Assembly (NCBI GenBank): GCA_051657745.1
Contig: JBOFLG010000044.1
Span: forward strand, 1 to 64,000
Source: JBOFLG01 sp051657745
Lineage (GTDB): Bacteria; Actinomycetota; Actinomycetes; Actinomycetales; Dermatophilaceae
Direction: 5' to 3'
DNA length: 64,000 nucleotides
Shown one piece after another: positions 26,039 through 34,880 of the stretch. Position 1 is the first letter of the stretch. The number at the start of each line of letters is the position of its first letter. The position numbers were made by a program, and so were the translations under genes. The notes below the pieces were generated by a model. That model made no database searches and was not told the DNA's origin. It saw nothing but the letters and a program-made list of their open reading frames with translations.

Positions 26039-27829
26039 GTGCAGAAGATCTCGACGCCGCCCGCCGCGCCGACGACCACGCTGACCACGTTGGCCGACAT
26101 CCCACGACGCTGGGCCGCCGACGAGCCTGAGCGGGTGCTCTTCGGCGTTCGGGCCGACCAGCGGTGGGTCGAGGTGACGGCAGCAGCCTTCGCCGCCGAG
26201 GTGACCGCGCTTGCCCAGGGGCTGGCTGCGGCGGGCGTGGGGGTGGGCGATGCCGTCGGCATCATGAGCCGCACCCGATACGAGTGGACCGTCGTCGACT
26301 TCGCGCTGTGGACGGCCGGTGCGGTTCCGGTGCCCATCTACGAGACCTCCTCGGCCGAGCACGTGCAGTGGATCCTGGCCGACACCGGAGCGGTCGGTGT
26401 GGTGGTCGAGACCGACCGACACCTCGCCGTGGTCGAGGAGGCGCGTGGGTCGGTTCCCGCACTGCAGCATGTCTGGAGCATTGACGGCGGCGATATCGAC
26501 CGGCTGAGCCTGGACGGTGCTGCCCTCGGCGAGCACGAACTCGAGACCCGGCGCTGCGGACTCGACCACCACAGTCTCGCCACAATCATCTACACCTCGG
26601 GAACCACGGGCCGGCCTAAGGGCGTGGAACTCACCCATGGAAACTTCCTCACCCTGGCCGAGAACGCCGCCGCAGAGCTCGCAGAAGTCGTCCGCACCGA
26701 GGGCGCATCGACCCTGCTGTTTCTTCCGCTCGCCCACGTGTTCGCGCGCTTCGTCGAGGTGCTGGCGGTCACTGCGGGGGTGCGAATGGGCCACTCCGCG
26801 ACTCTTGCAACGATGGTGGACGATCTCGCCGGATTCCGGCCCACCTTTGTCCTCGCCGTTCCTCGGGTGTTCGAGAAGATCTACAACTCCGCCGAAGCGA
26901 GCGCCGAGCACAGCGGCCGAGGCAGAGTCTTCGCCGGCGCGGTCGCTGCAGCGACCGCGTGGTCGCAGGCCCAGGATCGCGGGGCCGTGCCCTTCGGATT
27001 GCGGGTGCGCCACGCTCTCTTCGACCGGCTGGTGTACTCCCGCCTCCGTGACACCCTGGGCGGCCGGATGCAGTACGCGGTCTCCGGAGGTGCGCCTCTC
27101 GGCACCCGCCTGGGCCACTTCTTCCGGGGTGCGGGGATCACGGTCCTGGAGGGCTACGGCCTCACTGAGACCACGGCACCGGCCACCGTCAACCGGCCGG
27201 GCGCGCTGCGTATCGGCACCGTCGGGCAGCCCCTCCCGGGCGTCGATGTGCGCATCGGCGACGATGGCGAGGTGCTGCTACGCGGCGTGGGGGTGTTCCG
27301 CGGGTATCGCGGCAACCCGACCGCAACGGCTGACGCCCTGGTCGACGGATGGGTACGGACGGGCGACCTCGGCGACCTCGACGACGGCGGCTTCTTACGG
27401 ATCACCGGGCGGTCGACAGAGATGCTGGTCACTGCGGGCGGCAAGAACGTGGCGCCGGCGGTGCTGGAAGACCGGCTCCGCGCCCATCCGCTGATCAGCC
27501 AGTGCATCGTCGTCGGCAACGGGCAGCCCTTCATTGCCGCGCTGATCACCCTCGACCACGAGATGTACCCGGGCTGGGCCGCAGCCCATGGAATCGACGA
27601 CCTGCCGTTCGCCCGGGCCCGCACCGACCCCCGAGTCCTCGCCGAAGTCAAACGCGCTGTCGACGACGCCAATGCCGCGGTGTCCACGGCCGAGTCGATC
27701 CGCACGTTCACAGTGCTCGACACGGATTTCACCGTCGAAGCCGGCCACCTCACACCGTCGCTGAAACTCAAACGGGGCGTCGTCATGCGCGACTTCTCCG
27801 ACGAGGTCGACGCACTCTACGGCGGATGA
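26039..27829 (+). CDS. Long-chain fatty acyl-CoA synthetase (FadD15-like)
   Basis: AMP-forming ligase of the FAA1 type, 596 residues. The P-loop-like IIYTSGTTGRPKG is near residue 184, GYGLTETTAPATV near 368, the TGDLGDLDDGG motif near 440, and a RSTEMLVTAGGKNVAP hinge leads into the small C-terminal domain. It activates fatty acids to acyl-AMP and then acyl-CoA. The GTG at 26039 has GAGGAGG 4 bases upstream. The stop overlaps the ATG of the membrane protein downstream by 4 bases, so the two are translationally coupled, which may indicate a joint role at the membrane. The position matches fadD15 (Rv2187). Confidence 0.93.
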   Translation: MQKISTPPAAPTTTLTTLADIPRRWAADEPERVLFGVRADQRWVEVTAAAFAAEVTALAQGLAAAGVGVGDAVGIMSRTRYEWTVVDFALWTAGAVPVPIYETSSAEHVQWILADTGAVGVVVETDRHLAVVEEARGSVPALQHVWSIDGGDIDRLSLDGAALGEHELETRRCGLDHHSLATIIYTSGTTGRPKGVELTHGNFLTLAENAAAELAEVVRTEGASTLLFLPLAHVFARFVEVLAVTAGVRMGHSATLATMVDDLAGFRPTFVLAVPRVFEKIYNSAEASAEHSGRGRVFAGAVAAATAWSQAQDRGAVPFGLRVRHALFDRLVYSRLRDTLGGRMQYAVSGGAPLGTRLGHFFRGAGITVLEGYGLTETTAPATVNRPGALRIGTVGQPLPGVDVRIGDDGEVLLRGVGVFRGYRGNPTATADALVDGWVRTGDLGDLDDGGFLRITGRSTEMLVTAGGKNVAPAVLEDRLRAHPLISQCIVVGNGQPFIAALITLDHEMYPGWAAAHGIDDLPFARARTDPRVLAEVKRAVDDANAAVSTAESIRTFTVLDTDFTVEAGHLTPSLKLKRGVVMRDFSDEVDALYGG

Positions 27830-29163
27830 CGTCCCGCGCCTGGCTGCCCGCCGTGGTCGCAGCCACTGCCTGGCTCGCCTGGTTCGGGCTGTTGCAGTGG
27901 AGTGTCGTCCGATTCCGGGTGCCGATCGTTCTCGTGCTCACCGCGGTGACCACCCTGCTCGCCTGGTGGCTGATCCGGCGTGTCGAGATCCGCTGGCCGC
28001 CCTGGTGCGCACCCGTCATCCTGCTCGGGTCGGTCGTGATTACTCTCACCGTGCCGCTGTTCAGCTATCTGCGTGACGGCTGGCTCATTGCCGCGCTCAG
28101 CGGGCTCGTCGTGGGCGGGATCGCCTGTGCCGCACTGTTGTTCGTCGGCACTCGACGGGCTGCTGGCGCAGCCTTCGGCGTGGCTGTCGGCACCCACCTC
28201 GCCGTCGGGGCGGTGGCCATCCTGGGTGATCGGGCGCCACGCATCGATGTCTGGGTGGTGCTCCAGCAGGGCGCCGATGCCCTCGGCCGCGGCGACAACA
28301 TCTACTCCCAGCTGTGGGTCGGCTCACCCGGCGTCCGCGACATTTTTCCCTACCTGCCGTGGATGGGAGCCCTGACGGCGCCGGGCCGATGGATCGCGGG
28401 CGACGTCCGTTGGGCGCTGCTGGCCTGGTCCGTGGCGCTCCTCGCCGGAATCTGGGCCCTGGCCGGCGGGCGTGCCGTACGGGCCGGCTCGGTAGCTGCG
28501 GTGCTCGTGCTCGCTCCGGGCACCCTCACCCAGATCGACCAGGCGTGGACCGAGCCGGTCCTGGCCGCGCTCATCGTGTGGTGGGCGGTGCTGGTCCACC
28601 GAGGGCGCCCGTGGTGGGCGGTCGTTCCGCTGGCTCTGGCGTGTGCGAGCAAACAGCACCTCGCCCTGCTTGCGCCGGTGCTGCTCGCGTGGCCGGGGTT
28701 CGGATGGCGCCGTACCCTCGCCACCGGCGGACTCACCGGGGTGCTAGTGCTGCCGTGGCTGGTGGCCGACCCCCGGGCGTTTGTCAACGACACCGTGGTG
28801 GCACTCGTGGAGTTCCCGCCGATCCGGTTCGCCAACACGTGGTATCTCGTCCTGCTCAACGAGCACGGTGTGGAGTTGCCGTTCGCAGCCTCCGGCGCAC
28901 TCATGCTGGTAGCGGTTCTGGTGGCGGCCGCCGCGGTGCATCGGCGCGCGCCGGACGTGGATGAGGTGCTGCGTTGGCTGGCACTCGTTCTCGTGGTGGC
29001 CAGCCTGGTCAACAAACAGGCGTTCTACAACCAGTTCTGGCTGGTCGCAGTGCTCGTGGCCGCCTCGGTCGCGGCCGGGCCACGCCACCGGCGGCGGCAA
29101 TCAGCACCTGCCGTCACCGGCCGAATGCCACCGCAGACAGCCGCTGCCGCCACGCCGTCGTGA
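27826..29163 (+). CDS. Multi-pass membrane protein, GT-C glycosyltransferase-like (GT87/DUF2029 type)
   Basis: A 445-residue protein with about eleven predicted membrane helices. The loop after the fourth helix holds RIDVWVVLQQGADALGRGDNIYSQ-type sequence, which resembles the first extracytoplasmic loop of GT87 polyprenol-phosphate mannosyltransferases, where an aspartate is catalytic. Later loops contain CASKQHLAL and VNKQAFYNQFW, also seen in this group. It probably transfers a sugar from a lipid carrier on the outer face of the membrane, but the acceptor is unknown. The ATG at 27826 overlaps the acyl-CoA synthetase stop (ATGA). The last 50 bases overlap the convergent lipoprotein gene. Confidence 0.75.
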   Translation: MTSRAWLPAVVAATAWLAWFGLLQWSVVRFRVPIVLVLTAVTTLLAWWLIRRVEIRWPPWCAPVILLGSVVITLTVPLFSYLRDGWLIAALSGLVVGGIACAALLFVGTRRAAGAAFGVAVGTHLAVGAVAILGDRAPRIDVWVVLQQGADALGRGDNIYSQLWVGSPGVRDIFPYLPWMGALTAPGRWIAGDVRWALLAWSVALLAGIWALAGGRAVRAGSVAAVLVLAPGTLTQIDQAWTEPVLAALIVWWAVLVHRGRPWWAVVPLALACASKQHLALLAPVLLAWPGFGWRRTLATGGLTGVLVLPWLVADPRAFVNDTVVALVEFPPIRFANTWYLVLLNEHGVELPFAASGALMLVAVLVAAAAVHRRAPDVDEVLRWLALVLVVASLVNKQAFYNQFWLVAVLVAASVAAGPRHRRRQSAPAVTGRMPPQTAAAATPS

Positions 29164-30400
29164 GCTCGGCCCTCGACCACCCCACCACGGTTACCAGCGC
29201 GGCATCGCACGCTGCCTCCGCCTCGGTCGTCGAGGTCGGCGGGGAGCATGCCACCACCAGACGGCGCACCGCGGCCTCGCCCTTCTTCTCGACAAGCAGC
29301 TCGACCGCCTGCCACGCCGCGAGATACGCCACCTCGATGTTGCCGCGGCCGGGGTCGATATCGGCGGCCGACGGGAGCCCGATCGGTGCCGTTCCGTCGC
29401 GTACTGCCTGGGCCAGCGGAGCCGTCAGCCGACGATGCGGTACATCGGCGCGCTGGTAGCCGACGTGGTCGGAATACCCCTCGGCAAGCCATGCCGGTGC
29501 CGTGACCGGCACACTCGCCCGCACCGCGACGTGGGCGGCTTCATGGGCCACCACGACCGACCGACCGCTGGGTCCGAGGCGGGCCCAGGCATCGGGGTGG
29601 ATGACGACCCGGTCCCCGGTGGCGACCCGATCCGCGCCAGCGGGACCCTCGGTCGTGGCCGCCACTGCCCCGGGCGAGGTCGGCGCACCGAGCAGCGTCG
29701 CGGCCTGGTCGGTGCGCGCCGGTGCCAGCACCAGGGTGCGTCGGGGAGTGCCGGGCCACCAGGTGGCCAGTTCGGTGAGGGTGTCAGCGGCTAGGTCGGC
29801 CAGTTCGGCCAGTTCGGCCGGCGTGGCTGTACCAGCGACGACGACCCGATCGGCTTCCCGCACCGAGAACCCTGGCATGGCCAGCCAGGGAGCAGCCGGG
29901 GCCCCCGCGACCGGCGTCTCCGCAGCGACCCGCCACGCACCGGCGATGCGCTCGAGGCGGTAGCGCACCCGGGTGGCACGATCGGCGCGGTCGACCTCGC
30001 GCACCCGGTAGGCAACCCCGACCACCAGGTCGGCGACATCGATGGCCGACGACACCGGTTCGTGGTCGAACCGGGCGACACCAAGTGCCGAGGCCGACCT
30101 CAAGGCCGCGAGTTGGCGACGACCGTCAGGGGTGTCAGGGTCGACCATGGTGCCGCGCAACGCCTCGACATCACCCGACACCACGGCATCCGCACGCCGG
30201 GCGAGGAGAGCGTCGATCGCGGATGCCGTGCCCTGGGCGGAGGTGACCGACGGCTCGCCCCGTAGCGCCGGACGTGCGGCGTCGTCGGCGCGAGCGCAGG
30301 CAGCGAGCCCGAGCATCAGGGCGACGCCAGCTGCGGCGTGGCGACCGGCCCGGCGGGCCCGAACCCGCCACGCTGAAGAATGACACCGGCTCACCGTCAT
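29114..30400 (-). CDS. Lipoprotein with zincin (HExxH) domain
   Basis: A 428-residue exported protein. A basic N-terminus and hydrophobic core end in a lipobox (LGLAAC, Cys near residue 34), so it should be lipid-anchored outside the membrane. Residues about 50-180 look like an NTF2/SnoaL-like or DUF4440-like domain. The C-terminal half has VVAHEAAHVAV, a zinc-binding HExxH helix, followed about 18 residues later by WLAEGYSDHVGY with the third ligand (gluzincin, peptidase MA-like). It is probably a metallopeptidase acting at the cell surface; the substrate is unknown. The ATG at 30400 overlaps the stop of the upstream zinc-ribbon gene (ATGA). The 3' end overlaps the GT-C gene by 50 bases. Confidence 0.82.
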   Translation of the reverse strand: MTVSRCHSSAWRVRARRAGRHAAAGVALMLGLAACARADDAARPALRGEPSVTSAQGTASAIDALLARRADAVVSGDVEALRGTMVDPDTPDGRRQLAALRSASALGVARFDHEPVSSAIDVADLVVGVAYRVREVDRADRATRVRYRLERIAGAWRVAAETPVAGAPAAPWLAMPGFSVREADRVVVAGTATPAELAELADLAADTLTELATWWPGTPRRTLVLAPARTDQAATLLGAPTSPGAVAATTEGPAGADRVATGDRVVIHPDAWARLGPSGRSVVVAHEAAHVAVRASVPVTAPAWLAEGYSDHVGYQRADVPHRRLTAPLAQAVRDGTAPIGLPSAADIDPGRGNIEVAYLAAWQAVELLVEKKGEAAVRRLVVACSPPTSTTEAEAACDAALVTVVGWSRAELTTAWRQRLSAVAFGR

Positions 30401-30666
30401 CCGACTGCGCGACCGGTCGTGCGCCCCCGAGCGGGCTGCGCCGGCTCCAGGACCGCCCGGGCCCGGTACGCCGTCTCCGGGTCGACCAGCCCAGCCCGGA
30501 GGAGCAGCGTGACGGCGCGCTGTTCGTCGGCGTCGAGCCGCCCCTGACCACGGACTTCGCGCGCTTCGAGCTCGAAGAACACCGGCACGATGCACTCGCC
30601 GCAGCGCACCTCCCGCACCGGGCAGGTGCGGCAGTCGACGGTCATGGTGATGTCGTGGTGGGTCAT
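30397..30666 (-). CDS. Small zinc-ribbon-like protein
   Basis: An 89-residue protein with four cysteines spaced CxxC-x6-CxxC (CRTCPVREVRCGEC) near residues 11-24, a likely zinc site. A helical part (DADEQRAVTLLLRAGLVDPETAYRARAVLEP) and a basic tail follow. I know no function; similar short proteins are found in many actinobacteria. The ATG at 30666 has GAAGGGGTGAGG upstream. The stop overlaps the lipoprotein start by 4 bases, so both are made from one message. It is divergent from the DEDDh nuclease gene. Confidence 0.78.
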   Translation of the reverse strand: MTHHDITMTVDCRTCPVREVRCGECIVPVFFELEAREVRGQGRLDADEQRAVTLLLRAGLVDPETAYRARAVLEPAQPARGRTTGRAVG

Positions 30667-30750
30667 GCCCTCACCCCTTCCAGGTCGTGACAGCCACGGT
30701 ACGGACCTCCACCGACAGCGTCCCCCGTCGGCAGTGTCGGAGGCTGTCAC

Positions 30751-30756
30751 TACGGT
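30751..30756 (+). promoter_or_regulatory. -10 element for leaderless DEDDh nuclease gene
   Basis: TACGGT lies 6 bases before the ATG at 30763; no ribosome site is present. Confidence 0.55.
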
Positions 30757-30762
30757 CACCGC

Positions 30763-32514
30763 ATGCACATCGTCCAGGGCGCGTTCGACGACCTCGGCAC
30801 ACCACTGCCCGAGGTCACCTTCGTCGTGGTCGACCTCGAGACCACCGGGGGCAGCCCCACCGACTGTGGCATCACCGAGGTCGGTGCGGTCAAGGTGCGC
30901 GGTGGCGAGGTCGTCGGCGAGTTCCAGACCTTCGTCAACCCCGGCTCCCCGATCCCTGAGTTCATCTCGACGCTCACCGGTATCACCGATGCGATGGTCG
31001 CCGGCGCCCCTCGCATCGAGGCAGTACTTCCGCTCTTCTTCGAGTTCGCGTCAGGGGCAGTATTGGTCGCCCACAACGCTGGCTTCGACGTGTCGTTCCT
31101 CACCGCCGCCGCCCGGCGCGCCGAGCACCCATGGCCTGGCTTTCCGGTGCTCGACACGGTGACTCTGGCGCGCCGGATGGTGGGCCGCGACGAGGTCCCC
31201 AACCACCGTCTCAGTTCGCTGGCCCGGCTGTTCGGCGCGGCCACCACGCCCGACCATCGCGCACTGCACGACGCCCGCGCCACCGTCGATGTTCTGCACG
31301 GCCTCCTCGAACGAGTCGGTTCGCTCGGCATCCACTCGCTCGAGGAATTGCTTGACTGCTCCGCGCGGGTCCCGCCGGCCCGCCGCCGCAAACGGCATCT
31401 CGCCGACCACCTCCCTGACGCGCCCGGGGTGTACCTCTTCAAGGACGGGCACGGCCGGGTGCTCTACGTCGGTACGTCGATCTCGATCCGCACCCGTGTT
31501 CGCTCCTACTTCACCGCGTCCGAGCACCGTCGCCGGATCGGCGAGATGGTGGGCCTGGCCGAGTCCGTCACGCCGGTGGTGTGCGCCACCGCGCTCGAGG
31601 CTGAGGTCCGCGAGTTGCGGCTGATCGCCGAGCATCGGCCCCCGTACAACCGCCGCTCGCGTCATCAGGAACGGGTGCAGTGGGTCAAGCTCACGGTCGA
31701 GCCATTCCCTCGCCTGTCCGTGGTGCGGTCCGTCGCGGATGACGGGACCCAGTACGTGGGCCCGTTCGGCTCGCGATCCGCTGCCGAGGCGGCGATCGCT
31801 GCGGTCCATGAGGTCCTCCCCCTGCGGCAGTGCGTCGAGCGGTTGTCCCCGGCCCGGCCCCGCCCAGCCTGCGCGCTCGCCGACATCGGGCGGTGCGGCG
31901 CACCGTGCACCGGCGCGCAGGGAGCCGACCAGTACGCCGAGGTGGTGGCGCGCGCGGCGGGCCTGCTCGCCGGTGACACTCGCGACCTGTTGACCGCGCT
32001 TCGCGAGCGGATGACGACCCTCGCCCGCGCCGAGCGCTACGAGGACGCCCAGTTGCTGCGCGACCGGCTGAGCATCCTGGTCGGCGGGGCGGCACGCACC
32101 CAACGTCTGGGCCCGCTGGCTCGCATCCCCGAACTCGTGGCGGCCCGGCGCGGTCGTCCGGGCGAGTGGGAGGTGGTGTGTGTGCGGTACGGACGACTGG
32201 CCGGCAGCACCGTGACCACTCCTGGGGTCGATCCGATGCCGGCAATCCAGGCGCTGCGGGCCAGCGCTGAGGTCGTCGCCGCACCGGTGCCGCCCGCGAC
32301 GGCCGCTACCGCAACAGAAAGCGACACGGTGGTGCGGTGGCTTCACACCCCCGGCGTACGGCTGGTGGAGGTCGACGGCACATGGGCGAGTCCAGTCGCC
32401 GGAGCCGCGGGCGCACGCTACCTCCTGGAGACAACAGGTGCGGTGCGTTCGGCACCACGTCGCGGTCACCGACGGACCGTGAGGACGGAAGATATCCGCG
32501 CCGTCACCCAGTAA
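30763..32514 (+). CDS. DEDDh exonuclease fused to UvrC-like GIY-YIG endonuclease
   Basis: A 583-residue fusion. Residues about 18-185 are a DnaQ-type 3'-5' exonuclease: VVVDLETTGG, HNAGFDVSFL and HRALHDARATVDVL supply the DEDDh residues. Residues about 215-295 are a GIY-YIG nuclease domain (APGVYLFKDGHGRVLYVGTS, then the RVRSYF segment) as at the UvrC N-terminus. A Cys-rich ALADIGRCGAPC segment and a UVR-like motif (RYEDAQLLRDRL) follow. The UvrC C-terminal RNase H-like nuclease is absent. The architecture is that of Rv2191 and related Cho-like proteins, proposed to act in DNA repair. The start at 30763 is supported by the leaderless -10. The 3' end overlaps trpD by 11 bases. Confidence 0.92.
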   Translation: MHIVQGAFDDLGTPLPEVTFVVVDLETTGGSPTDCGITEVGAVKVRGGEVVGEFQTFVNPGSPIPEFISTLTGITDAMVAGAPRIEAVLPLFFEFASGAVLVAHNAGFDVSFLTAAARRAEHPWPGFPVLDTVTLARRMVGRDEVPNHRLSSLARLFGAATTPDHRALHDARATVDVLHGLLERVGSLGIHSLEELLDCSARVPPARRRKRHLADHLPDAPGVYLFKDGHGRVLYVGTSISIRTRVRSYFTASEHRRRIGEMVGLAESVTPVVCATALEAEVRELRLIAEHRPPYNRRSRHQERVQWVKLTVEPFPRLSVVRSVADDGTQYVGPFGSRSAAEAAIAAVHEVLPLRQCVERLSPARPRPACALADIGRCGAPCTGAQGADQYAEVVARAAGLLAGDTRDLLTALRERMTTLARAERYEDAQLLRDRLSILVGGAARTQRLGPLARIPELVAARRGRPGEWEVVCVRYGRLAGSTVTTPGVDPMPAIQALRASAEVVAAPVPPATAATATESDTVVRWLHTPGVRLVEVDGTWASPVAGAAGARYLLETTGAVRSAPRRGHRRTVRTEDIRAVTQ

Positions 32515-33595
32515 GTTCGGTCGTCCGGGCCACCCACCGCTCGAGCAGCGTGGCTGCCGCGCCGGAGTCGACCGCAGCGGCAGCACGCGTCATCCCCGCT
32601 CGGACCGCTGCGGTCACCGACTCGGCCGACGGGGTGGCGCCATCCAAGCCACCAGCGGTGGCAAGTGCGATGCCCGCGTTCAACAGCACCGCGTCACGCA
32701 CCGGGCCGGTGTCGCCGCGGAGCACGGCGCGCATCACCTCTGCGTTGTGCGCGGCATCCGCACCGCGCAGCGCCTCCACCGGTGCTCGGGGCACCCCGAC
32801 CTGGTCCGGGTCGAGGACCAACTCGGTGACAGTGCCGCCATCGACCCACCACACCGTCGACGTCGTCGACAGGGTGAGCTCGTCGAGACCATCGTCACCG
32901 CGGAACACCGACGCTGCTTTCCCGCGCCCGGCGAAGACCCCAGCGATCACGGGGGCGAATCGGGCATCGGCTACTCCGACAGCCGCGAACGTCGGCTGGG
33001 CCGGGTTGGTGAGGGGCCCGAGCAGGTTGAACGCCGTGCCCACGCCGAGCTCGCGCCGCGCGACGGCCGCGTGCCGCATGGACGGGTGGAACTGCTGCGC
33101 GAAGCAGAAGGTCAGCCCGACCTCCTCGGCAACCCGCGCCACGTCATCCGGGGCCAGGGTGAGCGACACCCCGAGCGCCTCGAGCACGTCCGCGGTACCG
33201 GATGATGAGGATGCCGCCCGGTTGCCGTGCTTGACCACGCGCACGCCTGCGGCCGCGACGATCACCGCGGCCATGGTCGAGATATTCACCGAGTGGAGCC
33301 GGTCTCCGCCGGTGCCGACGATGTCGATGCTCGGGCCGGGCACTTCGATCCGAATGGCGTGCTCGAGCACCACCTCGGCCAATCCATGCAGTTCGGCGAC
33401 GGTCTCCCCCTTGGCCCGCAAGGCGACGAGGAAACCGGCGAGGTGGACCGCACTGACATCCCCCCGCATGACCTCAGTCATCGCCCACGCCACCCGGTCG
33501 GGTGAGAGATCCTCCCCACGAAGCAGCGCAGCGATGAGGTCGGGCCACCCTGGACTAGCCAGGCTCGGAACCATTGCGGCAGAGCCGGCAGTCAC
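32504..33595 (-). CDS. trpD: Anthranilate phosphoribosyltransferase
   Basis: Second step of tryptophan synthesis, joining anthranilate and PRPP; 363 residues. Signature motifs are DIVGTGGD (PRPP diphosphate binding) near residue 91, NISTMAA, KHGNRAASSSSGTADVLEALG and the LLGPLTNP anthranilate-side motif. Its GTG start at 33595 overlaps the stop of the receiver-like gene (GTGA), so it is coupled to that gene rather than to other trp genes, none of which is nearby. The isolated location next to the respiratory genes is the one seen for Rv2192c. Confidence 0.94.
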   Translation of the reverse strand: MTAGSAAMVPSLASPGWPDLIAALLRGEDLSPDRVAWAMTEVMRGDVSAVHLAGFLVALRAKGETVAELHGLAEVVLEHAIRIEVPGPSIDIVGTGGDRLHSVNISTMAAVIVAAAGVRVVKHGNRAASSSSGTADVLEALGVSLTLAPDDVARVAEEVGLTFCFAQQFHPSMRHAAVARRELGVGTAFNLLGPLTNPAQPTFAAVGVADARFAPVIAGVFAGRGKAASVFRGDDGLDELTLSTTSTVWWVDGGTVTELVLDPDQVGVPRAPVEALRGADAAHNAEVMRAVLRGDTGPVRDAVLLNAGIALATAGGLDGATPSAESVTAAVRAGMTRAAAAVDSGAAATLLERWVARTTELTG

Positions 33596-34032
33596 GCGCG
33601 AACTCGGGCCAGCGCGGCCACCGCGTCGGAGAGGACGGCCGGGTCGAGCGGATGCGGCACGGCGTCGTCAGCGAGGGACCACCCGGCCAACCAGCCGTCC
33701 TGCGGCCGCCCGGTCAGCACCAGCACCGGCGGGCAGCGATAGATCTCACTCTTCAGTTGCCGGCAGAGCCCAAGGCCCCCGACTGGTACTGCTTCGCCAT
33801 CGAGCACCACGACATCGTGGCCACCGGCATCCATCGCCTCGAGCACCGCGGATGCCGTGGCGCACTCCAGCCAGGAGACGATCTCCACGTCCCGAGCCGG
33901 TCGCCGCCCGCAGGCGGCTCGCACGGCATCGCGGGTGGTGATGTCATCGCTATAGAGCAGCACCGACGCCCGGTACAGCGGCTGCGCGCCATCGCCGGGC
34001 GCCGAGACCGAACTGGCTGCGGTCGAGGTCAT
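33592..34032 (-). CDS. Response-regulator receiver-like protein without output domain
   Basis: A 146-residue protein resembling a lone receiver domain. It has an acidic pair in VLLYSDDITTRD near residue 29 and a candidate phospho-acceptor in HDVVVLDGEAVPVGG near 81, followed by PVLVLTGRPQD. The conserved lysine of receivers (normally in a K-P pair near the end) is replaced: the matching segment reads DDAVPHPLDP. So it may be an atypical or phosphorylation-independent receiver. The ATG at 34032 has TACGAT 6 bases upstream and is leaderless. It is translated together with trpD, an association that recurs in actinobacteria; its role there is unknown to me. Confidence 0.75.
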   Translation of the reverse strand: MTSTAASSVSAPGDGAQPLYRASVLLYSDDITTRDAVRAACGRRPARDVEIVSWLECATASAVLEAMDAGGHDVVVLDGEAVPVGGLGLCRQLKSEIYRCPPVLVLTGRPQDGWLAGWSLADDAVPHPLDPAVLSDAVAALARVRA

Positions 34033-34038
34033 GACGGA

Positions 34039-34044
34039 ATCGTA
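34039..34044 (-). promoter_or_regulatory. -10 element for leaderless receiver-like gene and trpD
   Basis: TACGAT on the minus strand, 6 bases before the ATG at 34032. Confidence 0.6.
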
Positions 34045-34148
34045 GCGGTGGCGGTCTGCGGGTCGCCGTCGCCCACTGGCCGTGCCCTGTCGGTGCTTGT
34101 CGAGCCTTTGGGGGGCCGCTCGGTCGATCCCTGAGGAGTGTCGGCATA

Positions 34149-34820
34149 ATGCGAGACGTGGCATCTACGACAGCAGTTCGGCCCACGGGCCCGGTCACGT
34201 CGATCCCCGGTCAGGGGCCGGCGACGAGGCCGAATATGGTCGCGGTCGGCACCATGGTGTGGCTGTCGAGCGAGTTGATGTTCTTCGCCGCGCTGTTCGC
34301 GTTCTACTTCACGATCCGCGGCTTCGAGCCCGAGTTGTGGGCGGAGCGCACTGCGAAACTCGACGTGCCGTTCGCCCTGACCAACACGATCATCCTGGTG
34401 ATCTCGTCAGCCTGGTGCCAACTTGGGGTGATGCAGGCCGAGAAGGGCATCGTCGCCCGCCCGGCCGGTACTCCGCTGTCTGCGGTCAGTGCCTGGGGCA
34501 TGCGGGAGTGGTACGTCCTCACCTACGTGTTCGGCGCGATCTTCATCGCCGGTCAGGTCTACGAGTACGCGCATCTGGTCACCGAGGGAGTCACCCTTTC
34601 CTCGGACCCGTACGGGTCGGTCTTCTACCTCGCCACCGGCTTCCACGGTCTGCACGTCGCCGGCGGTCTGATCGCCTTCCTCCTCATTATCGGCCGCACC
34701 TTCACCACCCGTCGTTACACACACGCCCAAGCCAACGGGGCCGTCGTGACCTCGTATTACTGGCACTTCGTCGACGTGGTGTGGATCGCCCTGTTCATCA
34801 TGATCTACGTCCTCAAGTAG
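34149..34820 (+). CDS. ctaE: Cytochrome c oxidase subunit III
   Basis: Membrane subunit of the aa3 oxidase, up to 223 residues with five to six helices. The family segments are MVWLSSELMFFAALFAFYFT, WYVLTYVFGAIFIAGQVYEY, GFHGLHVAGGLIAFLLII and SYYWHFVDVVWIALFIMIY, the last carrying conserved His residues. It opens the rightward ctaE-qcrCAB operon, the usual actinobacterial order. The ATG at 34149 has GAGGAG upstream; a GTG at 34158 is a second candidate and lies 7 bases after CATAAT. The gene is divergent from the receiver-like gene. Confidence 0.93.
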   Translation: MRDVASTTAVRPTGPVTSIPGQGPATRPNMVAVGTMVWLSSELMFFAALFAFYFTIRGFEPELWAERTAKLDVPFALTNTIILVISSAWCQLGVMQAEKGIVARPAGTPLSAVSAWGMREWYVLTYVFGAIFIAGQVYEYAHLVTEGVTLSSDPYGSVFYLATGFHGLHVAGGLIAFLLIIGRTFTTRRYTHAQANGAVVTSYYWHFVDVVWIALFIMIYVLK

Positions 34821-34880
34821 CCACTGACACCACCAATGCCGCGACTCATCACTCGACGACCCCGACAGGAAGCACACCTC

